Counted from the stretch's first letter, positions 1-5,666 are shown. The stretch is 8,187 nucleotides of DNA from an uncultured Clostridia bacterium (GCA_944386335.1 CALXAQ010000019.1:1-8187), one strand, 5' to 3'. The notes: generated from the sequence alone by a model not told the origin. Made by a program: numbers and translations.

Positions 1-67
1 CCTTGCAGAAGCAAGGGATGGAGGGAACTTCTATGGAGTATGTCATGGCTTAGACCAGGCGGTAAGT
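1..67 (+). promoter_or_regulatory. GC-rich hairpin cluster upstream of rpsJ (possible 3' part of a structured RNA or leader)
   Basis: By hand count, about half of these bases are G or C, clearly richer than the AT-rich genes downstream. Three short hairpins can be drawn in a row. The first is CCTTGC/GCAAGG (1-6 with 11-16, AGAA loop). The second is ACTTC/GGAGT (27-31 with 35-39, 3-nt loop, one G-T pair). The third is GCTTA plus CC pairing with GG plus TAAGT (48-56 with 61-67, two-base bulge, AGGC loop). In an AT-rich genome, a GC-rich structured tract often marks RNA rather than protein. No coding sequence is convincing, although two forward frames stay open here. It could be the 5' leader of the S10 operon, the end of an upstream RNA gene, or the tail of an unrecognised gene. 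The window edge cuts it off. Confidence 0.35.
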
Positions 68-89
68 TTTATAAAATACATAAGCACTT

Positions 90-126
90 ATCCCAAGATT
101 ATCATGCAAACTTGGGGTTTTCTATT
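90..126 (+). terminator. Terminator-like or attenuator-like hairpin before rpsJ
   Basis: ATCCCAAG (90-97) pairs with CTTGGGGT (111-118) to give an 8-bp stem with one T-G wobble and a 13-nt loop. It is followed by a short T-rich run, TTTCTATT (119-126 is TTTCTATT). This has the layout of an intrinsic terminator, although the T-tract is interrupted and the loop is large. It lies about 70 nt before the rpsJ start. It could end an upstream transcript, or act as an attenuator in the operon leader. I see no convincing -35/-10 promoter between it and rpsJ, which leaves the attenuator reading open. Sequence alone does not decide. Confidence 0.45.
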
Positions 127-194
127 AGTAATAAAAGAAACACAAGGGTGCGTTTAAAACTTCCGACCAACAAAAAAGAGGAGGGAAAACAAAA

Positions 195-521
195 ATGGCA
201 ACATCAAACAAAGTAGGAAGTGAAAAGGTAAGAATAAGATTAAAAGCTTACGACTCACAACTTTTAGAACAGTCTGCTCAAAAAATAGTAGATACTGCTA
301 AAAGAACAGGAGCAAAAGTATCAGGTCCTATTCCATTACCAACAGAAAAAGAAATCATTACTATTTTACGTTCTCCACACAAACACAAAGATTCTAGAGA
401 ACAATTTGAAATGAGAACACATAAAAGAGTAATTGACATTCTTTATCCAACACAAAAAACAGTAGATAGCTTAATGAAAATTGATTTACCAGCAGGTGTT
501 GATATCGAAGTTAAGTTATAA
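195..521 (+). CDS. rpsJ: 30S ribosomal protein S10 (uS10)
   Basis: S10 sits in the 30S head. In many bacteria it also acts as NusE, joining NusB in antitermination complexes. The 108-residue product is near the family's 102-105, with a slightly long N-terminus. The S10 core begins at RIRLKAYD (residues 13-20). The GPIPLPT stretch (44-50) and the basic tip HKHKDSREQFE (62-72) belong to the long hairpin loop that reaches into the head, and THKRVIDILYPT (75-86) follows. The ATG at 195 is chosen because GGAGGG (180-185) lies 9 nt upstream. It is the first gene of the cluster. It is followed by an unusually long 123-nt spacer before rplC. I see nothing broken or missing. Confidence 0.98.
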   Translation: MATSNKVGSEKVRIRLKAYDSQLLEQSAQKIVDTAKRTGAKVSGPIPLPTEKEIITILRSPHKHKDSREQFEMRTHKRVIDILYPTQKTVDSLMKIDLPAGVDIEVKL

Positions 522-644
522 AATGAAGAAAATTTTTATTTTAAAAGTAACCACGCTGACATAGAAAAAACAGTGCCAGCCAATAGTTAAGTTAGATCTT
601 TGAGAGATAACTTATGCGGTGAAACGTATAGGAGGAAAGTAAAC
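522..644 (+). promoter_or_regulatory. rpsJ-rplC spacer with two adjacent hairpins abutting the rplC ribosome binding site
   Basis: This 123-nt spacer is much longer than most junctions in the cluster. Hairpin 1 pairs TAAGTT (588-593) with AACTTA (609-614), then, after a two-base bulge (594-595), ATCT (596-599) with AGAT (605-608) around the loop TTGAG. Hairpin 2 pairs TATGCG (613-618) with CGTATA (625-630, one G-T pair) around the loop GTGAAA. The two share only positions 613-614. The 3' end of hairpin 2 directly touches the rplC Shine-Dalgarno GGAGG (631-635). The placement suggests tuning of ribosome access to rplC or an RNA-processing site; this is inference. No promoter is convincing. Confidence 0.4.
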
Positions 645-1274
645 ATGAAAAAAGTAATTATTGGAAAGAAATTAGGAATGACACAAATCTTTGATGAAAA
701 AGGAAGAGTAATTCCAGTAACCATTATTGAAGCTATGCCAAATGTAGTAGCTCAAGTAAAAACAATAGAAACAGATGGCTATAATGCTATTCAATTAGCT
801 TATGGTGAAGTAAAAGAAAGCAAAGTAAACAAACCTGTAAAAGGACATTTTGCAAAAGCAGGAATCACACCTAAAAAACATTTAAGAGAATTTAGAGTAG
901 ATTCTGTAGAAGAATATAAAGTAGGAAACGAAATTAAAGCAGATACTTTTACAGCAGGAGATAAAATCGATGTACAAGGTACATCTAAAGGAAAAGGTTT
1001 CCAAGGTGTTATTAAACGTCATGGACAATCTAGAGGACCAATGGGACATGGTTCTATGTATCATAGAAGACCAGGATCTATGGGACCAACATCTACACCA
1101 GGTAGAGTATTCAAAGGTAAAAAATTACCAGGACATATGGGAGTAGATACTATTACAATTCAAAACTTAGATGTAGTAAAAGTAGACATGGACAAAAATG
1201 TTATTTTAGTAAAAGGTAGTGTACCAGGAGTAAAAGGAGCTATCTTAAAAATAAAAACAAGTGTAAAAGCATAA
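645..1274 (+). CDS. rplC: 50S ribosomal protein L3 (uL3)
   Basis: L3 binds 23S rRNA early in 50S assembly and extends loops toward the peptidyl-transferase centre. The 209-residue product has the usual length. It opens with KKVIIGKKLGMTQIFDEKG (residues 2-20), typical of bacterial L3. The central extension holds KGFQGVIKRHGQSRGPMGHG (117-136) and then RRPGSMGPTSTPGRVFKGK (141-159). The region ends with LPGHMG (161-166). The ATG at 645 is chosen because GGAGG (631-635) precedes it and the protein then starts exactly where L3 normally does. A TTG at 600 would add 15 unrelated residues and has no binding site. It is 16 nt from rplD, so it is co-transcribed with it. Confidence 0.97.
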   Translation: MKKVIIGKKLGMTQIFDEKGRVIPVTIIEAMPNVVAQVKTIETDGYNAIQLAYGEVKESKVNKPVKGHFAKAGITPKKHLREFRVDSVEEYKVGNEIKADTFTAGDKIDVQGTSKGKGFQGVIKRHGQSRGPMGHGSMYHRRPGSMGPTSTPGRVFKGKKLPGHMGVDTITIQNLDVVKVDMDKNVILVKGSVPGVKGAILKIKTSVKA

Positions 1275-1290
1275 GGAAGGAGGAAGAAAA

Positions 1291-1914
1291 ATGCCTAAAA
1301 TAGACGTATATAGTGTAGAAGGTAAAAAAGTAAAAGAAATAGAGCTTAAAGAAGAAATTTTTGGTATTGAACCAAATGAAGCAGTAGTACATAGTGTACT
1401 TGTTAACTTTTTAGCAAATCAAAGACAAGGTACACAAAGTACAAAAACAAGAGCAGAAGTTCGTGGTGGAGGAAGAAAACCATGGAGACAAAAAGGAACA
1501 GGTAGAGCAAGACAAGGTTCTATTAGAGCACCACAATGGGTAAAAGGTGGTATTGCATTAGGACCAAAACCTCGTTCTTACAAATATACAGTAAATAGAA
1601 AAGAAAGACGTTTAGCTATTAAATCTATGCTAAGTTCAAAAGTATTAGAAAAAGAATTAGTAGTAGTAGATGCTTTAGACTTAAAAGAAATTAAGACAAA
1701 AGAAATGGCAAAAGTTCTTAATAACTTAAAAGTAGAAGGAAAAACATTAATACTATTACCAGAAAAAAATGAAAATGTACAAAAATCTGCAAGAAACATT
1801 GAAAATGTAAAAACAACTTTAGTAAATACTATCAATGTATATGATTTATTAAAATACAAAAACTTAGTAATTACGCTAGACACCGTTAAAAAATTAGAGG
1901 AGGTGTATGCATAA
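1291..1914 (+). CDS. rplD: 50S ribosomal protein L4 (uL4)
   Basis: L4 binds 23S rRNA and helps line the narrow part of the peptide exit tunnel. In some bacteria, notably Escherichia coli, it also represses its own S10 operon. Whether that happens here is unknown. The 207-residue product matches the family. The tunnel loop is clear: NQRQGTQSTKTRAEVRGGGR (residues 43-62) runs into KPWRQKGTGRAR (63-74), numbered as in E. coli. This loop has no insertion or obvious macrolide-resistance change. A globular C-terminal domain follows. AAGGAGG (1277-1283) lies 7 nt before the ATG. The stop TAA overlaps the rplW ATG by one base, so the rplW ribosome binding site lies inside this gene, indicating translational coupling. 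Confidence 0.97.
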   Translation: MPKIDVYSVEGKKVKEIELKEEIFGIEPNEAVVHSVLVNFLANQRQGTQSTKTRAEVRGGGRKPWRQKGTGRARQGSIRAPQWVKGGIALGPKPRSYKYTVNRKERRLAIKSMLSSKVLEKELVVVDALDLKEIKTKEMAKVLNNLKVEGKTLILLPEKNENVQKSARNIENVKTTLVNTINVYDLLKYKNLVITLDTVKKLEEVYA

Positions 1915-2261
1915 TGAGACCAGAAGATATTATCATTGCACCAGTAATCACTGAAAAAAGTAATGATGAACTACAAGCAGGAAAATATACATTTGAAGTA
2001 AACAAAAATGCTACAAAAGTAGATATTGCAAGAGCAGTAGAAAAATTATTTGAAGTAAAAGTATTAAAAGTAAATACCATTCATGTAAGAGGAAAAAAGA
2101 AAAGAATGGGAAGATATGAAGGAACAACTGCAAGCTGGAAAAAAGCAATTGTAACAATTGATACAAATCCAGAAGAAAAGAATTATCTTGCAAAAGGTGG
2201 AAAAACCACAAAAATGACTAAGAAGTATAAGGATTCTATTGATGAATTTATGGGAGCATAG
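1914..2261 (+). CDS. rplW: 50S ribosomal protein L23 (uL23)
   Basis: L23 sits at the tunnel exit and is the docking site for trigger factor and the signal recognition particle. The N-terminal IIIAPVITEKS (residues 6-16) is the family's opening segment. Glu14 corresponds to the docking glutamate (Glu18 in E. coli). The basic loop KKKRMGRY (61-68) is also typical. At 115 residues it is longer than the usual 95-100, because of a charged tail after about residue 85 containing KGGKTTKMTKKYKD (94-107). Similar tails occur in clostridial L23. The start is fixed by AGGAGG (1898-1903) and the TAATG overlap with rplD. It is followed by the 296-nt structured spacer, so its stop is immediately before the outer stem at 2264. 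Confidence 0.95.
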   Translation: MRPEDIIIAPVITEKSNDELQAGKYTFEVNKNATKVDIARAVEKLFEVKVLKVNTIHVRGKKKRMGRYEGTTASWKKAIVTIDTNPEEKNYLAKGGKTTKMTKKYKDSIDEFMGA

Positions 2262-2557
2262 TAAAACGAATTAAAATCAGCATCTTGCGTTGTTAAATTT
2301 TATCATTAAATCCTCGATGTGCAACAAGCACACCTCCGGTATTAATGATAAAAGCAAGCCTAGCAATCTACTAATTTTAATCCGTTTATAATAACAGAAG
2401 AAGCTATCGAGAAATAACTCGGAAAATAAAGAATATCTGCAATGCGGAGCAGGAAAAAATCCGTAAATATATTTAAGAAGAGGATTTAGCAAAAACAAGT
2501 ATTGCATAATGTAGTACAAAATGAAGTTTTTATAAATTCGAGAAAGGAAAGATAAAA
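2262..2557 (+). ncRNA. Candidate structured regulatory RNA in the rplW-rplB spacer
   Basis: This junction is usually short, but here it holds 296 non-coding nt. No forward frame is coding. Positions 2264-2387 nest neatly. The outer stem is AAACG-A-ATTAAAAT (2264-2277) with ATTTTAAT-C-CGTTT (2374-2387), 13 pairs and one A/C mismatch. Inside is CTTGC/GCAAG (2284-2288 with 2354-2358). Then comes a perfect 12-bp stem, TTTTATCATTAA (2298-2309) with TTAATGATAAAA (2342-2353). At the tip is TGTGC/GCACA (2318-2322 with 2328-2332, loop AACAA). The downstream part (2388-2557) has weaker helices: TCGAG/CTCGG (2407-2411 with 2418-2422), TCTGC/GCGGA (2436-2440 with 2444-2448) and AAATCC/GGATTT (2457-2462 with 2482-2487). 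The region ends at the modest rplB site AAAGGA (2543-2548). A cis-acting control element for rplB and the genes after it is the best reading. A small inserted element with inverted ends is the main alternative. Confidence 0.6.
2298..2353 (+). repeat. Perfect 12-bp inverted repeat (central stem of the rplW-rplB RNA)
   Basis: TTTTATCATTAA (2298-2309) and TTAATGATAAAA (2342-2353) are exact reverse complements separated by 32 nt. The enclosed segment contains a smaller hairpin and a CACCTCC motif. No T-run follows the 3' arm, so it does not look like an intrinsic terminator. Confidence 0.9.
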
Positions 2558-3385
2558 ATGGGAATGAAACACTTTAGACCAATAACTCCATCCCGCAGAA
2601 ACATGACAGTTTCTACTTTTGAAGAGATTACAAAGAAAACTCCTGAAAAATCTTTACTTGCTAAAAAGAAAGAGAAAGCAGGAAGAAACTCTTATGGTAG
2701 AATTACAGTTCGTCACCAAGGTGGAGGAAACAGACAAAAATATAGAATTATTGATTTTAAAAGAATGAAAGATGATATGCCAGCGACAGTAATTGGTATA
2801 GAATATGATCCAAATAGAAGTGCAAATATTGCATTAATCCAATACGAAGATGGAACAAAGAGCTATATTTTAGCACCAGTAGGATTAAAAGATGGAGACA
2901 AAGTAGTATCTGGACAAAAAGTAGATATTAAACCAGGAAATGCAATGCCAATTGAAAGCATTCCAGTAGGTACAATGATTCATAATATTGAATTACATCC
3001 AGGACAAGGTGGAAAAATGGTAAGAGCAGCAGGACAAGAAGCACAATTAATGGCTAAAGAAGGAAAATATGCTCACGTAAGACTTCCATCTGGAGAAATG
3101 AGATTAGTTATGACAAGATGTAGAGCAACCATTGGTACAGTAGGAAATACAGATCATGAAAATGTAAACATTGGTAAAGCTGGTAGAACAAGACATATGG
3201 GAATTCGTCCAACAGTAAGAGGTTCTGTTATGAACCCAGTAGATCACCCACATGGTGGTGGTGAAGGTAGAGCACCAGTAGGACACGCAGGACCATTAAC
3301 ACCTTGGGGTAAACCAGCATTAGGATATAAGACAAGAAAGAAAAATAAACAATCTGATAAATTTATTGTAAAGAGAAGAAAATAA
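2558..3385 (+). CDS. rplB: 50S ribosomal protein L2 (uL2)
   Basis: L2 is one of the most conserved large-subunit proteins, needed for subunit association and close to the peptidyl-transferase centre. The 275-residue product is full length. It starts MGMKHFRPITPSRRNMT (residues 1-17), aligned with the usual L2 start, so the first ATG (2558) is preferred over the one at 2564. The RNA-binding core contains VRHQGGGNRQKYRIIDFKR (51-69). The signature NPVDHPHGGGEGRAP (226-240) includes His230, equivalent to the conserved His229 of E. coli. The basic tail GYKTRKKNKQSDKFIVKRR (256-274) is intact. Its ribosome binding site AAAGGA (2543-2548) is weaker than most in the cluster. It follows the 296-nt structured spacer, so its translation is the likeliest target of that element. 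Confidence 0.98.
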   Translation: MGMKHFRPITPSRRNMTVSTFEEITKKTPEKSLLAKKKEKAGRNSYGRITVRHQGGGNRQKYRIIDFKRMKDDMPATVIGIEYDPNRSANIALIQYEDGTKSYILAPVGLKDGDKVVSGQKVDIKPGNAMPIESIPVGTMIHNIELHPGQGGKMVRAAGQEAQLMAKEGKYAHVRLPSGEMRLVMTRCRATIGTVGNTDHENVNIGKAGRTRHMGIRPTVRGSVMNPVDHPHGGGEGRAPVGHAGPLTPWGKPALGYKTRKKNKQSDKFIVKRRK

Positions 3386-3405
3386 AAAAGGAGGCAAGTT
3401 AAAAC

Positions 3406-3687
3406 ATGTCAAGATCAAGCAAAAAGAAACCATTTGTTGCACCAGAGCTTATAAAAAGAATTGATGCAATGAATGAAACTGGAAAAAAAGAAGTATTAAA
3501 AACATGGTCAAGAGCATCTACAATCTATCCTCAAATGGTAGGACATACAATAGCTGTTCATGATGGTAGAAAACATGTACCAGTTTATATTACTGAGGAA
3601 ATGATAGGTCATAAATTAGGAGAATTTGCTCCAACAAGAACATTTAAAGGTCATGCAGGAGAGAAAACAACAACAACTAAGAAATAG
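3406..3687 (+). CDS. rpsS: 30S ribosomal protein S19 (uS19)
   Basis: S19 binds 16S rRNA in the 30S head, partners with S13, and takes part in an intersubunit bridge near the A and P sites. The 93-residue product has the standard length. The family signature is complete from GHTIAVHDGRKHVPVYI (residues 46-62) through TEEMIGHKLGEFAPTRTF (63-80). The N-terminal SRSSKKKPFV (2-11) and the Thr/Lys-rich tail are the flexible ends. AAGGAGG (3388-3394) lies 11 nt before the ATG. It is 20 nt after rplB and 14 nt before rplV, within the same transcript. Confidence 0.97.
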   Translation: MSRSSKKKPFVAPELIKRIDAMNETGKKEVLKTWSRASTIYPQMVGHTIAVHDGRKHVPVYITEEMIGHKLGEFAPTRTFKGHAGEKTTTTKK

Positions 3688-3701
3688 AGGAGGGAAATAA
3701 C

Positions 3702-4070
3702 GTGGAAAAACAAGACGTTCAAGAAGTGATTATTCCAGAAGCAAGCGCAACACTTAAATATGCTAGAATTTCTAGTAGAAAAGTAAAAATCGTCATTGAT
3801 TTAATCAGAGGAAAAAGTGTAGATGAAGCTTTAGCTATCGTAAAATATACACCAAAAGCTGCATCTGAAATCATTGAAAAATTATTAAAATCAGCAATCG
3901 CTAATGCTGAAAACAACCATCATATGGCACACGAAAAACTATATGTTGCTGAAGTTTATGCAAATCAAGGTCCAACTCTAAAAAGAATTAGACCAGCAGC
4001 AAAAGGTTCAGCTGTTAGAATTCGTAAAAGAACAAGCCATATTACAATCGTATTGAGAGAAAGAGATTAA
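3702..4070 (+). CDS. rplV: 50S ribosomal protein L22 (uL22), GTG start
   Basis: L22 contacts all 23S rRNA domains, and its long beta-hairpin lines the exit tunnel opposite L4. The 122-residue product has a short acidic N-terminal extension (residues 2-14) before the family core LKYARISSRKVKIVIDLIRG (18-37). The segment KSAIANAENNH (63-73) is typical. The tunnel hairpin is NQGPTLKRIRPAAKGSAVR (88-106), with no insertion or deletion of the kind linked to macrolide resistance. The end RKRTSHITIVL (108-118) is conserved. The start is GTG, the only non-ATG start chosen in the window. AGGAGG (3688-3693) lies 8 nt upstream, and no ATG occurs between it and the core. Confidence 0.96.
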   Translation: MEKQDVQEVIIPEASATLKYARISSRKVKIVIDLIRGKSVDEALAIVKYTPKAASEIIEKLLKSAIANAENNHHMAHEKLYVAEVYANQGPTLKRIRPAAKGSAVRIRKRTSHITIVLRERD

Positions 4071-4093
4071 AATAGAGGAGGGAAAATAAAGCA

Positions 4094-4753
4094 ATGGGAC
4101 AAAAAATGGATCCTCATGGATTAAGAATTGGAGTAATCAAAGACTGGGATTCTAAATGGTATGCAAATAAAAAAGATTTTGCAAATTACCTAGTAGAAGA
4201 CTACAAAATCCGTGAATATGTTAAGAAAAAATTATATGTTAGCGGAATTTCAAAAATTGAAATTGAAAGAACTGCTAAATTCGTAAAAGTAAATGTTTTC
4301 ACTGCAAAACCAGGTTTAGTAATTGGTAAAGGTGGAAACCTAGCTGAAAACTTAAAAAATGAATTACAAAAAATGATTGGAAAAGAAGTTAATTTAAACA
4401 TTGTAGAAGTAAAAGATGTAGATACAAATGCACAATTAGTTGCAGAAAATATCGCAGGACAATTAGAAAGAAGAATTTCTTTTAGAAGAGCTATGAAACA
4501 ATGTATGCAAAAAGCTATGAAAGCAGGAGCATTAGGAATTAAGACTTCCGTATCTGGAAGACTTGGTGGTGCTGACATGGCAAGAACAGAGTTTTATAAA
4601 GAAGGAACAATACCACTTCAAACATTAAGAGCAGACATAGATTATGGATTTGCAGAAGCAAATACAACTTATGGAAAAACAGGTGTAAAAGTTTGGATTT
4701 ATAAAGGAGAAGTTCTTCCTGCGAAAAAGAAAGCAGAAGGAGGGGAAGAGTAA
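4094..4753 (+). CDS. rpsC: 30S ribosomal protein S3 (uS3)
   Basis: S3 lies at the mRNA entry pore of the 30S head and contributes to ribosomal helicase activity. The 219-residue product starts MGQKMDPHGLRIG (residues 1-13), as expected. A type II KH domain follows, and its GxxG loop is GKGG (78-81) in KPGLVIGKGG. The entry-pore residues Arg131, Arg132 and Lys135, in SFRRAMKQ (129-136), match the E. coli helicase residues in identity and number. The C-terminal S3 signature SGRLGGADMARTE (154-166) is present. A charged tail ends the protein. AGGAGG (4076-4081) lies 12 nt before the ATG. Its stop overlaps the rplP start by one base (TAATG). Confidence 0.97.
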   Translation: MGQKMDPHGLRIGVIKDWDSKWYANKKDFANYLVEDYKIREYVKKKLYVSGISKIEIERTAKFVKVNVFTAKPGLVIGKGGNLAENLKNELQKMIGKEVNLNIVEVKDVDTNAQLVAENIAGQLERRISFRRAMKQCMQKAMKAGALGIKTSVSGRLGGADMARTEFYKEGTIPLQTLRADIDYGFAEANTTYGKTGVKVWIYKGEVLPAKKKAEGGEE

Positions 4754-5193
4754 TGCCATTAATGCCAAAAAGAACAAAATATAGAAAACAACAAAAAGGT
4801 AGAAATAGAGGAAAAGCAACAAGAGGAAATAGAGTAACAGATGGTGAGTACGGTTTAGTTGCATTAGATGCAGGTTTAATTACTACTAACCAAATAGAAG
4901 CTGCCCGTGTAGCCATGACTCGTTATATTAAAAGAGGTGGAAAGGTTTGGATCAAAATCTTCCCAGATAAACCAATAACAAAGAAACCAGCAGAAACTCG
5001 TATGGGTAAAGGTAAAGGTGCTGTAGAATATTGGGTAGCACCAGTAAAACCAGGAAGAGTTATGTTTGAAATAGCAGGAGTACCTGAAGAAACTGCAAGA
5101 GAAGCATTAAGACTTGCAGCTATGAAACTATCTGTTAAGTGTAAATTTGTTAAAAAAGAAACTGAAATAGGTGGTGAAAGTGATGAAGATTAG
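4753..5193 (+). CDS. rplP: 50S ribosomal protein L16 (uL16)
   Basis: L16 organises 23S rRNA around the A-site tRNA and the peptidyl-transferase centre. It joins the subunit late in assembly. The 146-residue product starts MPLMPKRTKYRKQQKG (residues 1-16), close to the usual MLMPKR opening. This supports the ATG at 4753 over the one at 4762. The conserved loop RMGKGKGAVEYWVAPVKPG (83-101) and FEIAGVPEETAREALRLAA (105-123) are clear. AAGGAGG (4737-4743) lies inside rpsC, 9 nt upstream, and the start overlaps the rpsC stop. The end ESDED (142-146) is acidic, and its last codons overlap the rpmC start. Confidence 0.97.
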   Translation: MPLMPKRTKYRKQQKGRNRGKATRGNRVTDGEYGLVALDAGLITTNQIEAARVAMTRYIKRGGKVWIKIFPDKPITKKPAETRMGKGKGAVEYWVAPVKPGRVMFEIAGVPEETAREALRLAAMKLSVKCKFVKKETEIGGESDED

Positions 5194-5383
5194 TAAAATA
5201 AAAGAAATGTCTTCACCAGAACTAGAGAAAGAATTAGGAGAATTAAAATCCGAGCTATTCAAATTAAGATTTAGTTTAGCAACAAATGGATTAGATAATC
5301 CTATGAAAATCAAAGAGGTAAAGAAAGACATTGCAAGAATTAATACTGTATTAACACAAAGAAAGTTAGCAGAAAATAAATAA
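5183..5383 (+). CDS. rpmC: 50S ribosomal protein L29 (uL29)
   Basis: L29 is a small helical protein beside L23 at the tunnel exit. The 66-residue product has the family's length and its antiparallel helical-hairpin character. MKISKIKEMSSPELEKEL (residues 1-18) opens it, and the signature KSELFKLRFSLATNGLDNP (22-40) follows, leading into an IKEVKKDIARINTVL helix (42-56). The ATG at 5183 is chosen because it gives the normal L29 start and GGTGG (5170-5174) sits 8 nt upstream. The GTG at 5171 would use the binding site itself as codons. The gene overlaps the last 11 nt of rplP in another frame, so the two are probably translationally coupled. Confidence 0.94.
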   Translation: MKISKIKEMSSPELEKELGELKSELFKLRFSLATNGLDNPMKIKEVKKDIARINTVLTQRKLAENK

Positions 5384-5402
5384 AGAAAGGAGATAACAAT
5401 CC

Positions 5403-5666
5403 ATGGAAGAAAGAAATCTTCGTAAAGTAATGATTGGTACAGTTACATCCAATAAAATGGATAAAACAGTAGTTGTAGCAGTTGAAACAAGTGAGAAACA
5501 CAAAACTTATGGAAAAGTTCAAAAAAGAACATATACATTAAAAGCTCACGATGAAAACAACGAATGCGGTATCGGAGATAAAGTAAAAGTAATGGAAACA
5601 AGACCTTTATCAAAAGATAAAAGATTTAGAGTTGTAGAAATCGTAGAAAAGGCAGTTATTAAATAG
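5403..5666 (+). CDS. rpsQ: 30S ribosomal protein S17 (uS17)
   Basis: S17 is an early-binding OB-fold protein of the 30S body that stabilises the 5' and central domains of 16S rRNA. The 87-residue product matches the family. RNLRKVMIGTVTSNKMDKT (residues 4-22) forms the first strands. The signature GDKVKVMETRPLSKDKRF (58-75) is complete, followed by RVVEIVEKA (76-84). AAAGGAG (5386-5392) lies 10 nt before the ATG. It is 19 nt from rpmC and 26 nt from rplN, within the same run. Confidence 0.96.
   Translation: MEERNLRKVMIGTVTSNKMDKTVVVAVETSEKHKTYGKVQKRTYTLKAHDENNECGIGDKVKVMETRPLSKDKRFRVVEIVEKAVIK

Noticed and set aside
2..157. Open forward frame at the window start ending at TAA 155-157, possibly the end of an upstream gene
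   Set aside because: It runs through the terminator-like hairpin, uses codons (AGG, GGG, GCG) rare in the neighbours, and I recognise no family. A second frame is also open here. A real gene tail cannot be excluded without upstream sequence.
600..644. TTG-started 15-residue N-terminal extension of L3
   Set aside because: No ribosome binding site precedes 600, the residues match nothing in L3, and the ATG at 645 has GGAGG at 631-635 and gives the normal L3 start.
1578..1883. Reverse-strand frame of about 100 codons opposite rplD
   Set aside because: It is fully antisense to a conserved gene and rich in Phe/Ser/Leu, as expected when A-rich coding sequence is read backwards. The same applies to 4201-4578, 4539-4916 and 6219-6485.
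2264..2387. Small inserted transposable element with inverted ends
   Set aside because: The ends are imperfect inverted repeats, but I see no clean target-site duplication, and further nested helices inside fit a folded RNA better. It remains the main alternative.
2387..2392. Perfect TATAAT, possible -10 box before rplB
   Set aside because: No acceptable -35 lies 16-19 nt upstream and there is no extended -10. Such hexamers are frequent by chance in AT-rich DNA, and it overlaps the outer stem.
2464..2475. Palindrome TAAATATATTTA as an operator
   Set aside because: A pure A/T palindrome is likely by chance in this composition, and there is no promoter beside it.
2277..2519. 80-codon reverse-strand frame in the rplW-rplB spacer
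   Set aside because: It starts at TTG with no binding site, has low-complexity hydrophobic content, and lies opposite the helices. It looks like a by-product of AT-rich sequence.
2262..2557. Group II intron or RNase P-like ribozyme
   Set aside because: I found no domain V-like motif, no reverse-transcriptase frame, and none of the conserved RNase P core strings.
5171..5182. GTG start for rpmC
   Set aside because: It would translate the GGTGG binding site itself. The ATG at 5183 gives the usual L29 N-terminus and spacing.
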